Numbered from the stretch's first letter, positions 9,188-19,119 are shown. The stretch is DNA of 64,000 nt from Pseudomonas frederiksbergensis (GCF_017114915.1 NZ_JAAUOE010000003.1:62001-126000); one strand, 5' to 3'. Made by a program: numbers and translations. The notes: generated from the letters alone by a model not told the origin.

Positions 9188-10213
9188 ATGACTGAACAGC
9201 GCCCAATTGCGGTCCTGGGAGGCGGAAGTTTTGGTACCGCCGTGGCTAATCTGCTGGCCGAGAACGGGCATCAGGTGCGGCTGTGGATGCGTGACCCCGA
9301 GCAGGCCGAGGCCATACGGGTCAATCGCGAGAACCCGCGTTACCTCAAAGGCATCAAGATTCTTCCTGCGGTGGAGGCGGTCACGGACCTGCAAGCCACC
9401 CTGCAGGCCTGCGACCTGTGCTTCGTCGCGCTGCCGTCCAGCGCGCTGCGCTCGGTGCTGGCACCCTTCGCTCAGCTTTTGAGCGGCAAAATGCTGGTGA
9501 GCCTGACCAAAGGCATTGAAGCCCATACGTTCAAGCTGATGAGCCAGATTCTTGAAGACATCGCCCCGCAAGCGCGCATCGGCGTGCTGTCCGGGCCGAA
9601 CCTGGCCCGTGAAATCGCCGAACACGCGCTGACCGCCACGGTGGTCGCCAGCGAAGACGAAGACCTTTGCCGGCAAGTCCAGGCCGCGCTGCATGGCCGG
9701 ACCTTTCGCGTGTACGCCAGCGCCGACCGCTTTGGCGTGGAGCTGGGCGGGGCGCTGAAGAACGTCTACGCCATCATCGCCGGCATGGCGGTGGCGCTGG
9801 GCATGGGGGAAAACACCAAGAGTATGCTGATCACCCGGGCGCTGGCGGAAATGACCCGCTTCGCGGTGAATCAGGGCGCCAACCCGATGACGTTCCTGGG
9901 GCTGGCGGGGGTCGGTGATTTGATCGTCACCTGCTCGTCGCCGAAAAGCCGCAACTACCAGGTCGGGTTTGCCCTCGGCCAGGGCTTGAGCCTGGAGGAC
10001 GCGGTGACCAGTCTGGGCGAAGTGGCCGAAGGCGTGAACACCCTCAAAGTGCTCAAGGCCAAGGCTCAGGAAGTGGGTGTGTACATGCCGCTGGTCGCCG
10101 GATTGCACGCGATTCTGTTCGAAGGGCGCACGCTTGAGCAGGTGATTGAGCTGCTGATGCGGGGGGAACCGAAAACCGACGTGGACTTTATCTCCACCAG
10201 TGATTTCAACTGA
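9188..10213 (+). CDS. gpsA: Glycerol-3-phosphate dehydrogenase [NAD(P)+] GpsA
   Basis: The start at 9188 gives 341 residues, the usual size. GpsA reduces dihydroxyacetone phosphate to sn-glycerol 3-phosphate, the backbone of phospholipids. The N-terminal Rossmann nucleotide site is [19 protein letters not shown], and the catalytic lysine region is [23 protein letters not shown]. The longer reading frame starting at 9110 covers the promoter and lacks homologous residues. It is followed at 35 bases by a DUF4389 gene, a common Pseudomonas order. Confidence 0.96.
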   Translation: MTEQRPIAVLGGGSFGTAVANLLAENGHQVRLWMRDPEQAEAIRVNRENPRYLKGIKILPAVEAVTDLQATLQACDLCFVALPSSALRSVLAPFAQLLSGKMLVSLTKGIEAHTFKLMSQILEDIAPQARIGVLSGPNLAREIAEHALTATVVASEDEDLCRQVQAALHGRTFRVYASADRFGVELGGALKNVYAIIAGMAVALGMGENTKSMLITRALAEMTRFAVNQGANPMTFLGLAGVGDLIVTCSSPKSRNYQVGFALGQGLSLEDAVTSLGEVAEGVNTLKVLKAKAQEVGVYMPLVAGLHAILFEGRTLEQVIELLMRGEPKTDVDFISTSDFN

Positions 10214-10248
10214 GTACTTAACCGATACGGGCAGGGAGCGAGACAGAC

Positions 10249-10596
10249 ATGAACGATCCGAAAGTAGAAGGCAAGTACGAATCCATCCTGCTGCGGGTGC
10301 TATGGATGATTGTCTATGTGCTGGTCTGGCAAGTGGCGCAACTGATCCTCGGTGCAGTGGTGCTGGTGCAGCTGATCTATCGTTTGATTTATGGCGCACC
10401 GAGCGCCAGCCTGATGAACTTCGGCGACAGCCTGAGCCAGTTTCTGGCGCAGATCGGTCGTTTCGGCAGTTTCCACAGCGACCAGAAACCCTGGCCGTTC
10501 GCCGATTGGCCAGCGCCGCGTACTCCGGAAGGTGAAGCCCCGCACGTTGTGGCGCCGGCACCGCATCCGGCCCGAGATGAGGAACCGAAGCTATGA
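10249..10596 (+). CDS. DUF4389 membrane protein
   Basis: The 115-residue protein has one long or hairpin hydrophobic region (about 14-47; LRVLWMIVYVLVWQVAQLILGAVVLVQLIYRLIYG), then a soluble stretch including LAQIGRFGSFHSDQKPWPFADWP, the DUF4389 signature, and a Pro/Ala/Glu-rich tail. No function is known. Its stop overlaps the sixA start by 4 bases, so the two are translationally coupled. Confidence 0.85.
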   Translation: MNDPKVEGKYESILLRVLWMIVYVLVWQVAQLILGAVVLVQLIYRLIYGAPSASLMNFGDSLSQFLAQIGRFGSFHSDQKPWPFADWPAPRTPEGEAPHVVAPAPHPARDEEPKL

Positions 10597-11045
10597 AACT
10601 CTGGGTATTGCGTCATGGTGAAGCCGAACCTCACGGTACTCGCCCGGACTCCGAGCGGACTCTGACCGTCAAGGGGCGTGAAGAGGTGTTGCGCACTGCC
10701 GCACAATTGATCGGCCAGCCGCTCACCGCCATTTATGCCAGTCCTTATCATCGAGCGCAGGAGACGGCAGAAATCGTGCGTACGGCGCTGGGTTTCGGGC
10801 CGGAGATACGCACGGTCGACTGGCTCAAGCCCGACACTTTTCCGCAAGCAGTGGCGGAGCAGTTGGTGTCCGTGGATCATGCGCTGCTGGTCAGCCATAA
10901 CCCGCTGGTCGGTAACTTGCTGGGTTACTTGCAGCACGGTCATGTGCAGGAACCGGAGAGAGTCGGCACCGCCGGGTTGGCCGAACTTGAAGGCGATGAA
11001 CTGCTGGTCGGGGCGATGAAGCTCAACGGCATCAAAACCCCATAA
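10593..11045 (+). CDS. sixA: Phosphohistidine phosphatase SixA
   Basis: The 150-residue histidine phosphatase has the catalytic RHG motif at residues 7-9 (LWVLRHGEAEPHG), a second arginine in ASPYHRAQETAEIV and a late catalytic histidine in LLVSHNPLVGNLLGYL. SixA removes phosphate from histidines of phosphorelay proteins; in E. coli the PTS-Ntr protein NPr is the supported target. The ATGA overlap with the DUF4389 gene implies joint expression. Confidence 0.92.
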   Translation: MKLWVLRHGEAEPHGTRPDSERTLTVKGREEVLRTAAQLIGQPLTAIYASPYHRAQETAEIVRTALGFGPEIRTVDWLKPDTFPQAVAEQLVSVDHALLVSHNPLVGNLLGYLQHGHVQEPERVGTAGLAELEGDELLVGAMKLNGIKTP

Positions 11046-11065
11046 CCTGCCTTTGCTTCTGCTTT

Positions 11066-11139
11066 TGTAGGAGCGAGGCTTGCCCGCGAAGCTTTTAGCG
11101 TTTTCGAAGGCCCCTTCGCGGGCAAGCCTCGCTCCTACA
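11066..11139. repeat. REP-type palindromic repeat, class A copy 2
   Basis: The arms TGTAGGAGCGAGGCTTGCCC... and reverse complement match those of the copy at 346-419, with a different centre. It sits exactly where the bulk of an acyl-CoA synthetase gene would be expected, just before the remnant at 11159. Confidence 0.9.
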
Positions 11140-11158
11140 TGGACGGTGACGTTCTTTT

Positions 11159-11344
11159 TTGTGTGAAACAGTCAACCAAGCACCTGCTTGGTTGGCTGCG
11201 CTTGCGCCAGACCAAAAATGGGCGGTGGAAAACGGCTTCCTGACACCGACCCTGAAGATCAAACGCAACATGATCGAAGCGGCTTACGGCGCGCGCTTCG
11301 AAGAATGGAGCGCGCGCAGCGAGGCGGTGCTGTGGCAGGATTGA
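11159..11344 (+). pseudogene. C-terminal remnant of an AMP-binding acyl-CoA synthetase
   Basis: An open stretch of 61 codons ending at 11344 encodes ENGFLTPTLKIKRNMIEAAYG, the C-terminal lysine-containing motif of long-chain acyl-CoA synthetases and other ANL adenylating enzymes. The remaining roughly 500 residues are absent. The only possible start is TTG, with no convincing ribosome site, and a class A repeat lies 20 bases upstream. It sits 32 bases before a hotdog thioesterase, a natural partner of an acyl-CoA ligase. I read this as a deletion remnant. Confidence 0.75.
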
Positions 11345-11376
11345 GCCACGAACAACACTAACAAAGGAACGTAACG

Positions 11377-11820
11377 ATGAGTCTGTGGCGCACCACTCCC
11401 AACGTCGAGCAGTTGAACGCAATCCAGAAAAATACCATCGGCGAAGTGCTGGATATTCGCTTCGAAGCCTTCGATGACGAGTCCCTGACCGCGAGCATGG
11501 TCATCGACCATCGCACGCACCAGCCGTATGGATTGCTGCATGGCGGCGCCTCGGTGGTGCTGGCCGAAACCGTCGGCTCGATGGCCAGTTTCCTGTGCAT
11601 CGACGCCAGCAAATTTTACTGCGTGGGCCTGGAAATAAACGCCAACCATTTGCGCGGCCTGCGCAGTGGGCGAGTGACGGCGGTGGCCAAGGCGATTCAC
11701 ATCGGGCGCACCACCCATGTCTGGGATATCCGTTTGAGCAGCGATGAGGGCAAGGCCAGTTGTGTGTCGCGGCTGACCATGGCGGTGGTGCCGTTGGGGG
11801 AGAAGCCGCCGGCGCGTTGA
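11377..11820 (+). CDS. Hotdog-fold acyl-CoA thioesterase (PaaI/YdiI type)
   Basis: The 147-residue protein contains the 4HBT signature HQPYGLLHGGASVVLAETVGSMAS at about residues 47-70, with the catalytic acid in the ETVGS helix, as in YdiI/MenI-type thioesterases. The family hydrolyses acyl- or aryl-CoA thioesters in the cytoplasm; the substrate cannot be fixed here. A good ribosome site (AAAGGAACG) precedes the start. It follows the synthetase remnant and was probably once its operon partner. Confidence 0.88.
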   Translation: MSLWRTTPNVEQLNAIQKNTIGEVLDIRFEAFDDESLTASMVIDHRTHQPYGLLHGGASVVLAETVGSMASFLCIDASKFYCVGLEINANHLRGLRSGRVTAVAKAIHIGRTTHVWDIRLSSDEGKASCVSRLTMAVVPLGEKPPAR

Positions 11821-11830
11821 AGCAGCAAAG

Positions 11831-11878
11831 TCAAAAGATCGCGTGCCCCCGGAGCTGCCGAAGGCTGCGATCTTTTGA
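11831..11878. repeat. Short intergenic palindrome, class C
   Basis: TCAAAAGATCGC and GCGATCTTTTGA are perfect 12-base arms separated by 24 bases containing a secondary GC-rich stem. It follows the thioesterase stop and may act as a transcript end. It differs from the two other repeat classes in this window. Confidence 0.75.
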
Positions 11879-11982
11879 TTCTGGCGACATCTCCTACCAC
11901 CATTCCTGGCAGTTATGGTCATTGCTGTAGGATCCCGTCTTACAGACAATCAACTCTTGTTCTCGCTGATGGATCTGCCGGT

Positions 11983-12789
11983 ATGTCGCAACAGATATTT
12001 TTCGCCCACGCCAATGGTTTCCCCTCGGCCACGTACGGCAAGCTGTTTGCCGCGCTGGCGCCGGAGTACCAGGTGGCGCATCTGGAGCAGCACGCCCATG
12101 ACCCGCGTTTTCCGGCGGACGACAACTGGCACAACCTGGTGGATGAGCTGATTCATCACCTCAAACAGCAGCCGGAACCGGTCTGGGGCGTCGGCCACTC
12201 CTTCGGCGGCGTGCTGCACCTGCATGCCGCGTTGCGTTGCCCTGAGCTGTATCGCGGCGTGGTAATGCTCGATTCACCGGTGTTGACCCGCGCCGATCAA
12301 TGGGTGATCCGGGCCGCCAAACGCTTCGGTTTCATCGACCGCCTGACCCCGGCCGGCCGTACGTTGGGACGACGGGAAGAGTTCGCCGATCTGGAGGCGG
12401 CCCGCCTGTATTTCGCCGGTAAGACCCTGTTTCGTGGCTTCGATCCGGAATGCTTCGAGGCCTATCTTCAACATGGATTGCAAAAGGTCGGCGACAAGCT
12501 GCGCCTGCGTTTCGACCCGGCCACGGAAATCAGCATCTACCGTGGCGTGCCCCACACCAGCCCCGGTCGCGCGCGGCAGCTGAAAGTGCCGCTGGCGGTA
12601 GTTCGCGGGCACAAGAGCCGCGTGGTGATGCGTCATCACGCTCGTTCCGTCGGGCGCATGCCGCTGGGTGAATCCTTGACCCTGCCCGGTGGCCATATGT
12701 TTCCCCTGGAACGTCCACAGGACACGGCCACGCTGCTCAAGCATCTGTTCAGTCGCTGGGAAGGTCGCCGCCAACAGGATTGCGCATGA
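11983..12789 (+). CDS. Alpha/beta hydrolase
   Basis: The start at 11983 gives 268 residues (SQQIFFAHANGFPSATYGKLF). The oxyanion-hole region is HANGFPS, the nucleophile elbow is GVGHSFGGVLHL, and the late His is in LPGGHMFPLERP, all canonical for alpha/beta hydrolases. No signal peptide is visible, so it is probably cytoplasmic. The substrate is unknown. Its stop overlaps the start of a second alpha/beta hydrolase by 4 bases. Confidence 0.86.
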   Translation: MSQQIFFAHANGFPSATYGKLFAALAPEYQVAHLEQHAHDPRFPADDNWHNLVDELIHHLKQQPEPVWGVGHSFGGVLHLHAALRCPELYRGVVMLDSPVLTRADQWVIRAAKRFGFIDRLTPAGRTLGRREEFADLEAARLYFAGKTLFRGFDPECFEAYLQHGLQKVGDKLRLRFDPATEISIYRGVPHTSPGRARQLKVPLAVVRGHKSRVVMRHHARSVGRMPLGESLTLPGGHMFPLERPQDTATLLKHLFSRWEGRRQQDCA

Positions 12790-13640
12790 GCAGCGTCGTC
12801 GAGGAAGTTCGCTTGAGCCTGCCGCACATCGAGTTGGCGGCGCACTTGTTCGGTCCCGAGGACGGCTTGCCGGTGATTGCCTTGCACGGCTGGCTGGACA
12901 ACGCCAACAGCTTTGCCCGGCTGGCACCCAAGCTCAACGGCTTGCGCATCATCGCGCTGGACATGGCCGGGCACGGTCACTCGGGGCATCGGCCGAACGG
13001 CGCCGGTTACGCGCTGTGGGACTATGCCCACGACGTGTTACAAGTGGCCGAACAGTTGGGGTGGAAACGTTTTGCGCTGCTGGGGCATTCCCTCGGGGCG
13101 ATCGTCTCGCTGGTGCTGGCCGGGTCGTTGCCGGAGCGGGTGACTCATCTGGCGTTGATCGACGGCATCATCCCTCCTACAGACAACGGCGAAAATGCCG
13201 CCGAGCGCATGGGCATGGCCCTGCAAGCGCAGCTGGATCTGCGGGAGAAACGCAAACCGGTCTACGGCACCCTCGACCGAGCCATCGAAGCGCGCATGAA
13301 AGGCCTGGTGGCGGTCAGTCGCGAAGCCGCTGAACTGCTGGCCCAGCGCGGCTTGATGCCGGTGCCGGGCGGTTATACCTGGCGCACCGACAACCGCCTG
13401 ACGCTGCCGTCGCCGCTGCGTCTGACCACTGACCAGGCGATGGCTTTCGTCCAGCGCGTCAGTTGTCCTGCACACCTGGTGGTCGCGGCTGACGGCATGC
13501 TCGCCAAACATCCCGAGTTGCTGGAACGTCTACCCTTTAGCCATGAACAGTTGCCTGGCGGCCATCATTTGCACCTCAATGACGAACCCGGTGCCGGTCT
13601 TGTCGCAGACTGTTTCAATCGGTTCTTCGCCGTTCCTTGA
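12786..13640 (+). CDS. Alpha/beta hydrolase, second of a coupled pair
   Basis: This 284-residue hydrolase has the oxyanion motif [13 protein letters not shown], the nucleophile elbow [16 protein letters not shown], and the His in [11 protein letters not shown]. An alternative start lies two codons upstream at 12780; I chose the ATGA overlap with the preceding gene. Both the sequence and the tandem arrangement suggest an old functional pairing of two distinct hydrolases, since they share little beyond the fold motifs. Substrate unknown. Confidence 0.86.
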   Translation: MSSVVEEVRLSLPHIELAAHLFGPEDGLPVIALHGWLDNANSFARLAPKLNGLRIIALDMAGHGHSGHRPNGAGYALWDYAHDVLQVAEQLGWKRFALLGHSLGAIVSLVLAGSLPERVTHLALIDGIIPPTDNGENAAERMGMALQAQLDLREKRKPVYGTLDRAIEARMKGLVAVSREAAELLAQRGLMPVPGGYTWRTDNRLTLPSPLRLTTDQAMAFVQRVSCPAHLVVAADGMLAKHPELLERLPFSHEQLPGGHHLHLNDEPGAGLVADCFNRFFAVP

Positions 13641-13690
13641 CTTGCGCCGGGCAACTGTCGAGGCTGGGCGGGTTGAAATGGGAGACAACC

Positions 13691-14350
13691 ATGATAGATC
13701 TGTACACCGCTGCGACCCCCAATGGCCACAAGGTCTCTATCGTGCTCGAGGAACTCGGCCTGCCCTACACGGTGCATGCCTTGAGTTTCGATAAAAAGGA
13801 ACAGAAGTCCGAGGCGTTCCTCAAGATCAATCCCAATGGGCGGATTCCGGCCATTGTCGACCGCGCCAATGACGATTTCGCCGTGTTCGAATCCGGCGCG
13901 ATCCTGATTTACCTCGCCGAGATGACCGGCAAACTGCTGCCCCGGGATCCGAAAGGGCGCTCGGTGGTGTTGCAGTGGCTGATGTTCCAGATGGGCGGCA
14001 TCGGCCCGATGCAGGGCCAGGCCAACGTGTTTTTCCGCTATTTCCCGGAAAAGCTCCAGGGCGCCATAGACCGCTATCAACATGAAACCCGACGCCTGTA
14101 TGAAGTGCTCGACACGCGTCTGCAAGCCGTGGAATTTCTGGCGGGTGAATACAGCATTGCCGACATCGCGACCTTTCCGTGGGTCCGTGGCCACGACTGG
14201 TCTGGTGTCTCGGTGGACGGCTTGCCGGCCTTGCAACGCTGGATGGCCGCCATGGAGGCGCGTGCGGCGGTACAACGCGGTTTGCGGGTGCCAGAGCGCA
14301 TCGATGACGACAGCGTCATCAAAGGTGCCCAGGCCATGTTGATCCGATGA
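13691..14350 (+). CDS. Glutathione S-transferase family protein
   Basis: The 219-residue protein has an N-terminal thioredoxin-fold domain (about 1-80; [32 protein letters not shown] with the cis-proline, [12 protein letters not shown]) and an all-helical C-terminal domain with [12 protein letters not shown]. These match the YfcG/YghU/GstB-like group, many of which act as disulfide-bond reductases on glutathione. The catalytic position is a Thr/Asn type (TPNG) rather than Tyr or Ser. It overlaps the next gene by 4 bases. Confidence 0.9.
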   Translation: MIDLYTAATPNGHKVSIVLEELGLPYTVHALSFDKKEQKSEAFLKINPNGRIPAIVDRANDDFAVFESGAILIYLAEMTGKLLPRDPKGRSVVLQWLMFQMGGIGPMQGQANVFFRYFPEKLQGAIDRYQHETRRLYEVLDTRLQAVEFLAGEYSIADIATFPWVRGHDWSGVSVDGLPALQRWMAAMEARAAVQRGLRVPERIDDDSVIKGAQAMLIR

Positions 14351-15165
14351 GTCTATCCATGCGCTCACTCACTCTGCTGGCGCTGTGCAGTTTCAGTCCC
14401 TGGTTATTGGCCGCTGACATTCCGGGCAGTCAGGACTTGCCGATCGTACCGCGCATGGCCGATGCGCAAATCGTCGATTATCGCCCCGCGGCTGAACTTG
14501 AACGGATCTACCCGCTGGGTTCGATCCGCAAGATCAGCGGTCAGTTGCGCTTTGACGGCCAGGTCACCGCACGGGGGCAAACCACCTCGGTCACCTACGA
14601 ATTGCCGCCGGAGCATTCCTCCACCGATGCCTTCACCGCCGCCCGCGAAGCCTTGCAGAAGCAGGGCGCCGAGCTGTTGTTCTGGTGTCAGGCCCGCGAT
14701 TGCGGCGAAAGCAGCTTGTGGGCCAATGAAGTCTTTGGCAATGCCAAGCTTTATGGCTCCGATAACCAGCAGGCTTATTTACTGCTGCGTCTGGCGGCCC
14801 CTCAGGACAACACATTAGTGGCGCTTTACAGCATCACTCGCGGCAACCGCAGGGCGTATCTGCACGTCGAGCAGTTCAACGCCGCTGCGCCGCTGGGTGA
14901 TCTGGTGCCGACGTCCGCGACCTTGCTGCGCCAGCTCAAAAGCACCGGAAAACTCGATTTTCCTAAACTCGTCGGCGACCCTGACGACACCTGGCTGCGT
15001 TTGATTTCCCGAGGCCTGAACTTGGATACCACGCTGCGCGTCAATGTTTCGGGGCCCAATGCCGAAGCCTGGCGTCAGGCGCTGATCGGCCAGGGTGTAC
15101 GGTCGGCACGGATGGAAACCGGCAGCGTCGAGGGCTCTGGTCTGCGCTTTGAACTGTTGCGGTAA
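14347..15165 (+). CDS. DUF4892 domain protein, exported
   Basis: The 272-residue protein has a Sec signal peptide (about 1-22, ending LLAADIPGS). The mature part matches the DUF4892 pattern in my reading ([48 protein letters not shown] with two close cysteines). It is likely periplasmic or outer-membrane associated; the function is unknown. The ATGA overlap with the transferase gene couples the two. Confidence 0.75.
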   Translation: MSLSMRSLTLLALCSFSPWLLAADIPGSQDLPIVPRMADAQIVDYRPAAELERIYPLGSIRKISGQLRFDGQVTARGQTTSVTYELPPEHSSTDAFTAAREALQKQGAELLFWCQARDCGESSLWANEVFGNAKLYGSDNQQAYLLLRLAAPQDNTLVALYSITRGNRRAYLHVEQFNAAAPLGDLVPTSATLLRQLKSTGKLDFPKLVGDPDDTWLRLISRGLNLDTTLRVNVSGPNAEAWRQALIGQGVRSARMETGSVEGSGLRFELLR

Positions 15166-15245
15166 GTTTCATTCGGCGACGCATGGTGTGCGTTCGCCTA
15201 CTCTTTGCTGAGTGACTTTTTCGGCTGATTTTTTCGGAATTTTAC

Positions 15246-16301
15246 ATGCTCAATAACGATCGGCTGTTGGTGCAGATCCTGCTTCTGGTGCTATTTGGCG
15301 CGAGTTTATGGGTGATGGCGCCGTTCTGGTCGGCGCTGTTCTGGGGCGCGGTGCTGGCGTTTGCCAGTTGGCCGCTGATGCGCCTGCTGACCCGTTGGCT
15401 CAATGGCCGTGAATCCCTGGCAGCATTGTTGCTGACGCTTGGCTGGATGATATTGGTGGCGGCGCCACTGGTGTGGCTGGGGTTCAACCTGGCGGATCAT
15501 GTGCGCGATGCCACGGCGTTCATCAAGGATGTGCAAGTCGACGGTCTGCCTGAGGCTCCGGCGTGGCTGGGCGCTATTCCCTTGGTCGGCGAGCGGCTGG
15601 TAGGGATCTGGAACAGCATCGATCAGCAAGGCGCGGCGATGATGCTGGCGATCAAGCCCTATCTGGGCCAGGTCGGTAACTGGTTGCTGGCGCGCAGTGC
15701 GCAGATCGGCGGCGGGATTCTCGAGCTGACACTGAGTATTGTTTTCGTGTTCTTTTTCTACCGGGACGGGCCACGGCTGGCGGTGTTCGTCCATGGGTTG
15801 CTGGAGCGGCTGATCGGTGATCGTGCCGGCTATTACATCGAACTGGTGGCGGGCACCGTGCAGCGGGTGGTCAACGGGGTCATCGGCACCGCGGCGGCTC
15901 AAGCGGTACTGGCATTGATCGGCTTCCTGATTGCCGGCGTGCCCGGGGCATTGGTGCTGGGGATTGTGACGTTTTTGCTGAGCCTGATTCCGATGGGGCC
16001 GCCCTTGGTATGGATTCCGGCCACGGCGTGGCTGGCCTGGAAGGGCGAGTACGGGATGGCGGTGTTCCTCGGGGTTTGGGGGATGTTCATCATCAGCGGG
16101 GTCGACAATGTGCTTAAGCCGTACCTGATCAGTCGGGGCGGGAATTTGCCGTTGGTGATTGTGTTGCTCGGGGTGTTTGGCGGGTTGATTGCGTTCGGGT
16201 TTATCGGGCTGTTCATCGGCCCGACATTGTTGGCCGTGGCTTACAGCCTGCTGACCGATTGGAGCAAGAGCCAGGCTCGGGTTGAGGAGCGCCGGCCCTG
16301 A
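15246..16301 (+). CDS. AI-2E family (YdiK/PerM-like) membrane permease
   Basis: The 351-residue protein has paired hydrophobic helices at both ends (about 8-45, 60-82, 150-170, 210-245, 250-290, 300-340) and the long amphipathic middle of the AI-2E exporter superfamily (PF01594), with FVFFFYRDGPRL and LGVFGGLIAFGFIGLFIGPTLLAV near the C-terminus. Family members are credited with export of autoinducer-2 (TqsA) or with Na+/H+ exchange. The substrate here is not known. Confidence 0.87.
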   Translation: MLNNDRLLVQILLLVLFGASLWVMAPFWSALFWGAVLAFASWPLMRLLTRWLNGRESLAALLLTLGWMILVAAPLVWLGFNLADHVRDATAFIKDVQVDGLPEAPAWLGAIPLVGERLVGIWNSIDQQGAAMMLAIKPYLGQVGNWLLARSAQIGGGILELTLSIVFVFFFYRDGPRLAVFVHGLLERLIGDRAGYYIELVAGTVQRVVNGVIGTAAAQAVLALIGFLIAGVPGALVLGIVTFLLSLIPMGPPLVWIPATAWLAWKGEYGMAVFLGVWGMFIISGVDNVLKPYLISRGGNLPLVIVLLGVFGGLIAFGFIGLFIGPTLLAVAYSLLTDWSKSQARVEERRP

Positions 16302-16358
16302 GGCACCGACGTGGTGAACGATGAAGCGGTGTATCCGGGATGATGCGGACCTGCCGAT

Positions 16359-18299
16359 TTACATCGGCTCCGGCGGCCCGATCAAGCGCCCCATCACCCC
16401 GAATACCCCTAGCTCTCGAATCACCTCCAGCTCCCCCTGTGTCTCAACCATCTCGGCAATCAACGGCAGATCAATACTGTTGGTCGCCCGAAAAATCGCC
16501 TCGATGAACAGGCGTTTATCACCCTGCTCATCGATGCCACGAATGTACGCACCGTCGATTTTCAAGTAAGCCAAACCCAATTGAGTCAGGTTACCGATCT
16601 GGCTGAAGCTGCCGCCAAAATGCTGCAACCCGATGCGGTAACCGGTGTTGAGCAGGCTATGGCTCAGGCGTTGCAGCTCTTCGGGGGGCGGTAGTTGGCG
16701 TTCGTCGATTTCCAGCGTCAGCAGCGGCGCGAGCTCCGGCAGTGATTCGAGCAGGTCGCAGATCAGTTTCAGCTGGGTCTGATCGCGCAGGGTGCTGCCG
16801 GACAGGCTCAACGCGAGTGGCCAACGGTTGGCGGCCAGGTATTCGAGGGTGGTTTCGAGCATCGCCAGGTCGAACCGCGCCGACCAGCCAAGGCGTTCGA
16901 TCCACGGCAGGAAATCCCCGGCGGCTATCGCCTCGCCTTGGGGATCAAGCAGGCGTGCGAGGACTTTGTGATGCAGCACCTGGCTGGTGTCGGCGCACTG
17001 CACCACCGGCTGGAAATACAGCTGCATATTGCCTTCGGTCAGCGCGTCGTCGATCCAGTTACGCCAGTCGCGTTGGGACTGGTTGAGCGCGTTATCGGAC
17101 TGGGCCAGGTAAATCCACGGTCGCTCGGGATGTTGCCGAGCCTGGGTCAGTGCCTGATCGAGGCGCAGCAGCACATCGTCCGCCGGTTCGCCGGGGTGAT
17201 AGGCGACCACGCCCAGATGCGCCACTGGCATGCAATCGCTGGCGCCAGTCAGGCGCAGGTTTTCCAGGGTGGCGCTGATTTCGGAGGCCAGGCGTGCGGC
17301 ATCCTTACTGTCCAGGCCTGGAGTCAGCAAGCTGAATTCGCCGCCGCGATTGCGTGCGGCGAGCCAGGTGCGACGTTCCGGTGGTTGCGTCAGGCGCTTG
17401 AGCAATTCGCCGACGGCACTGATCAGGGCATCGGTGCGCTGGCCGCCCAGGCGTTGGTTGAGGCCGATCAGGTCATTGATCCGCAGCATCAGCAAATGAC
17501 CGTCGCGGCTTTGCTCGCAAACCAGTAATTGATCGGTCAGTTGTTCATCCAGCAAGCGTCGGTTGGCCAGGCCCGTGAGGCTGTCCTGATAGGATTCGGC
17601 GCGCAGCTTTTCGCTGCGCGCGGCCTCTTCGGAGAACAAGGCTTTGAGTTTTTCGACCATCTGGTTCATGGCCAGCACCACGCGTTTCAACTCCGGTGTG
17701 CGCGGCAGTTTCGGCAGGCTCAGGAACTCGCGTTTGCTGATGGCTTCGGCCTGTTTGACCATCTTGTCGAGTGGCCGCAGTTGCCGGCGCAACAACCAGC
17801 CGCCAAACACCGCGCTGAGCAGTCCGCAAATCAGCAGCCAGATCAGACTGCCAAGGGTGCTGTCCCAGAGTTTGGCCAGGGCGAATTGCGGATTGCTCAG
17901 CACCTGGACCCGGGCTGCCTGCTCCCAACCCCGCATGACCAGTGCATCGCCACCCTGCGGACGCAGGTTCACCAGGTCGACGAACCAGCCGGGAACACCC
18001 TCGATTTGCGCCGTTATGCTGCGTTCCACCATTACCTGTTCATTTTCGATATTGATGACCCGAATGCTGCTGAAATAACCACTGTCGAAAATCGAGCTGA
18101 CCATCAATTCGATCATCGCCGGGTCGTCGATCTGCGCGGTCAACGACAGGCCCAGCGCCGTGGCGGCGTCCTGGGCATGGGAGCGCAACTGGCTGAGCAT
18201 CTGGTCGCGAGAGCTTTCCAGGCTGACAAAAAAACTGCCGCTGAAGGCCACCAGCAAGAACAGGCAAATGGCGAGAAACAACTGTTTACGCAATGACAT
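16359..18299 (-). CDS. lapD: LapD, c-di-GMP receptor with degenerate GGDEF and EAL domains
   Basis: The 646-residue inner-membrane protein has a helix at about 5-25, a periplasmic LapD/MoxY-type domain (about 26-150), a second helix at about 152-172, HAMP, then GGDEF and EAL domains. The GGDEF site reads RGGEF and the EAL motif reads KVL, so both catalytic centres are degraded, as expected for a receptor. LapD binds c-di-GMP through the EAL domain and, inside-out, sequesters the protease LapG to keep the adhesin LapA on the cell surface. lapG lies 22 bases upstream in the same direction. The adhesin and its exporter are not in the window. Confidence 0.94.
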   Translation of the reverse strand: MSLRKQLFLAICLFLLVAFSGSFFVSLESSRDQMLSQLRSHAQDAATALGLSLTAQIDDPAMIELMVSSIFDSGYFSSIRVINIENEQVMVERSITAQIEGVPGWFVDLVNLRPQGGDALVMRGWEQAARVQVLSNPQFALAKLWDSTLGSLIWLLICGLLSAVFGGWLLRRQLRPLDKMVKQAEAISKREFLSLPKLPRTPELKRVVLAMNQMVEKLKALFSEEAARSEKLRAESYQDSLTGLANRRLLDEQLTDQLLVCEQSRDGHLLMLRINDLIGLNQRLGGQRTDALISAVGELLKRLTQPPERRTWLAARNRGGEFSLLTPGLDSKDAARLASEISATLENLRLTGASDCMPVAHLGVVAYHPGEPADDVLLRLDQALTQARQHPERPWIYLAQSDNALNQSQRDWRNWIDDALTEGNMQLYFQPVVQCADTSQVLHHKVLARLLDPQGEAIAAGDFLPWIERLGWSARFDLAMLETTLEYLAANRWPLALSLSGSTLRDQTQLKLICDLLESLPELAPLLTLEIDERQLPPPEELQRLSHSLLNTGYRIGLQHFGGSFSQIGNLTQLGLAYLKIDGAYIRGIDEQGDKRLFIEAIFRATNSIDLPLIAEMVETQGELEVIRELGVFGVMGRLIGPPEPM

Positions 18300-18321
18300 A
18301 AAACGCTCCTTGCTATAGCGG

Positions 18322-19029
18322 CTAGCCTTCGCCTACGGCGAACCCTTCGATTTGCATCTTTTTCAATACGTCTTGCCAGCGCGACAGTTTTTTCGAGTCG
18401 CTGCTGCGTTTGCCGCCATTGGCCCCTGGCAAGTACAGGCCTTCGGCGTTGAAGGCATACACCGGCAACAGGTCGTTGCGTTGGGAAGCGGGGCGTATCT
18501 CGCCGATCAGGTTGTCCAGCACCAGCGGATCGGCCGTGGGGCTGCTGTAGAAGGTCAACACCATGTGCGCCTGATTCCGGGTCAGGGCCTTGACGTAGGT
18601 GATGCGCAGATTCTCGCTGGGAATCCCGAGGTGACGCAGGCTGAAGTATTTCGCCAGAGCGTAGTCTTCACAGTCGCCTGCGGCCTTGATCAAGGATTCC
18701 ACGGGCGTGGCCCAGTAATCGGTCTGACGCCAAATGCGCGTGTCATCCTGAAAACTCAGTTGCTGATTGAAGAAGCGATTGACCGCGTTCAGTTGTTCGC
18801 GCTCAGGCTGGTTGCGTTCGCTTTGCAGCATCTGGCTCCAGGCCTCGATCCGTCCCTGTGCCTGGCCAAGGGGACCGTAACGTTTTTCGGCCGTTTGCAG
18901 AATCTGCGCAAAATCCCAGTCGGCCCGGACACTGCCCAAACCGGCCAGCAGAAAACTCATCAGCAGCAGCCATCCGCCGAACCGAAGTCGGAGCGTTGAC
19001 CATCCTGGACTACGCAGACCGCGGGACAT
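18322..19029 (-). CDS. lapG: LapG, periplasmic cysteine protease
   Basis: The start at 19029 gives 235 residues (SRGLRSPGWSTLRLR) with a signal peptide ending at about VRADW. The transglutaminase-like cysteine protease triad is Cys120 (AAGDCEDYALAKYF), His155 (RNQAHMVL) and Asp172 (LVLDNLIG). When c-di-GMP falls and LapD lets go, LapG cleaves the N-terminal di-alanine region of the giant adhesin LapA and frees the biofilm cell. It is co-transcribed with lapD. A class B repeat lies upstream. Confidence 0.94.
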   Translation of the reverse strand: MSRGLRSPGWSTLRLRFGGWLLLMSFLLAGLGSVRADWDFAQILQTAEKRYGPLGQAQGRIEAWSQMLQSERNQPEREQLNAVNRFFNQQLSFQDDTRIWRQTDYWATPVESLIKAAGDCEDYALAKYFSLRHLGIPSENLRITYVKALTRNQAHMVLTFYSSPTADPLVLDNLIGEIRPASQRNDLLPVYAFNAEGLYLPGANGGKRSSDSKKLSRWQDVLKKMQIEGFAVGEG

Positions 19030-19119
19030 GTCTGACTGCTCGGATGCAGATTGCCTGAAGTCTAGGTGGTGTTTACGGCGAGGGAGGGCAGGTCGTCGGA
19101 CGAAAGGCGCAGGATTGAT

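Noticed and set aside
9053..10561. Minus-strand 502-codon frame over gpsA
   Set aside because: Antisense shadow of gpsA; no family features.
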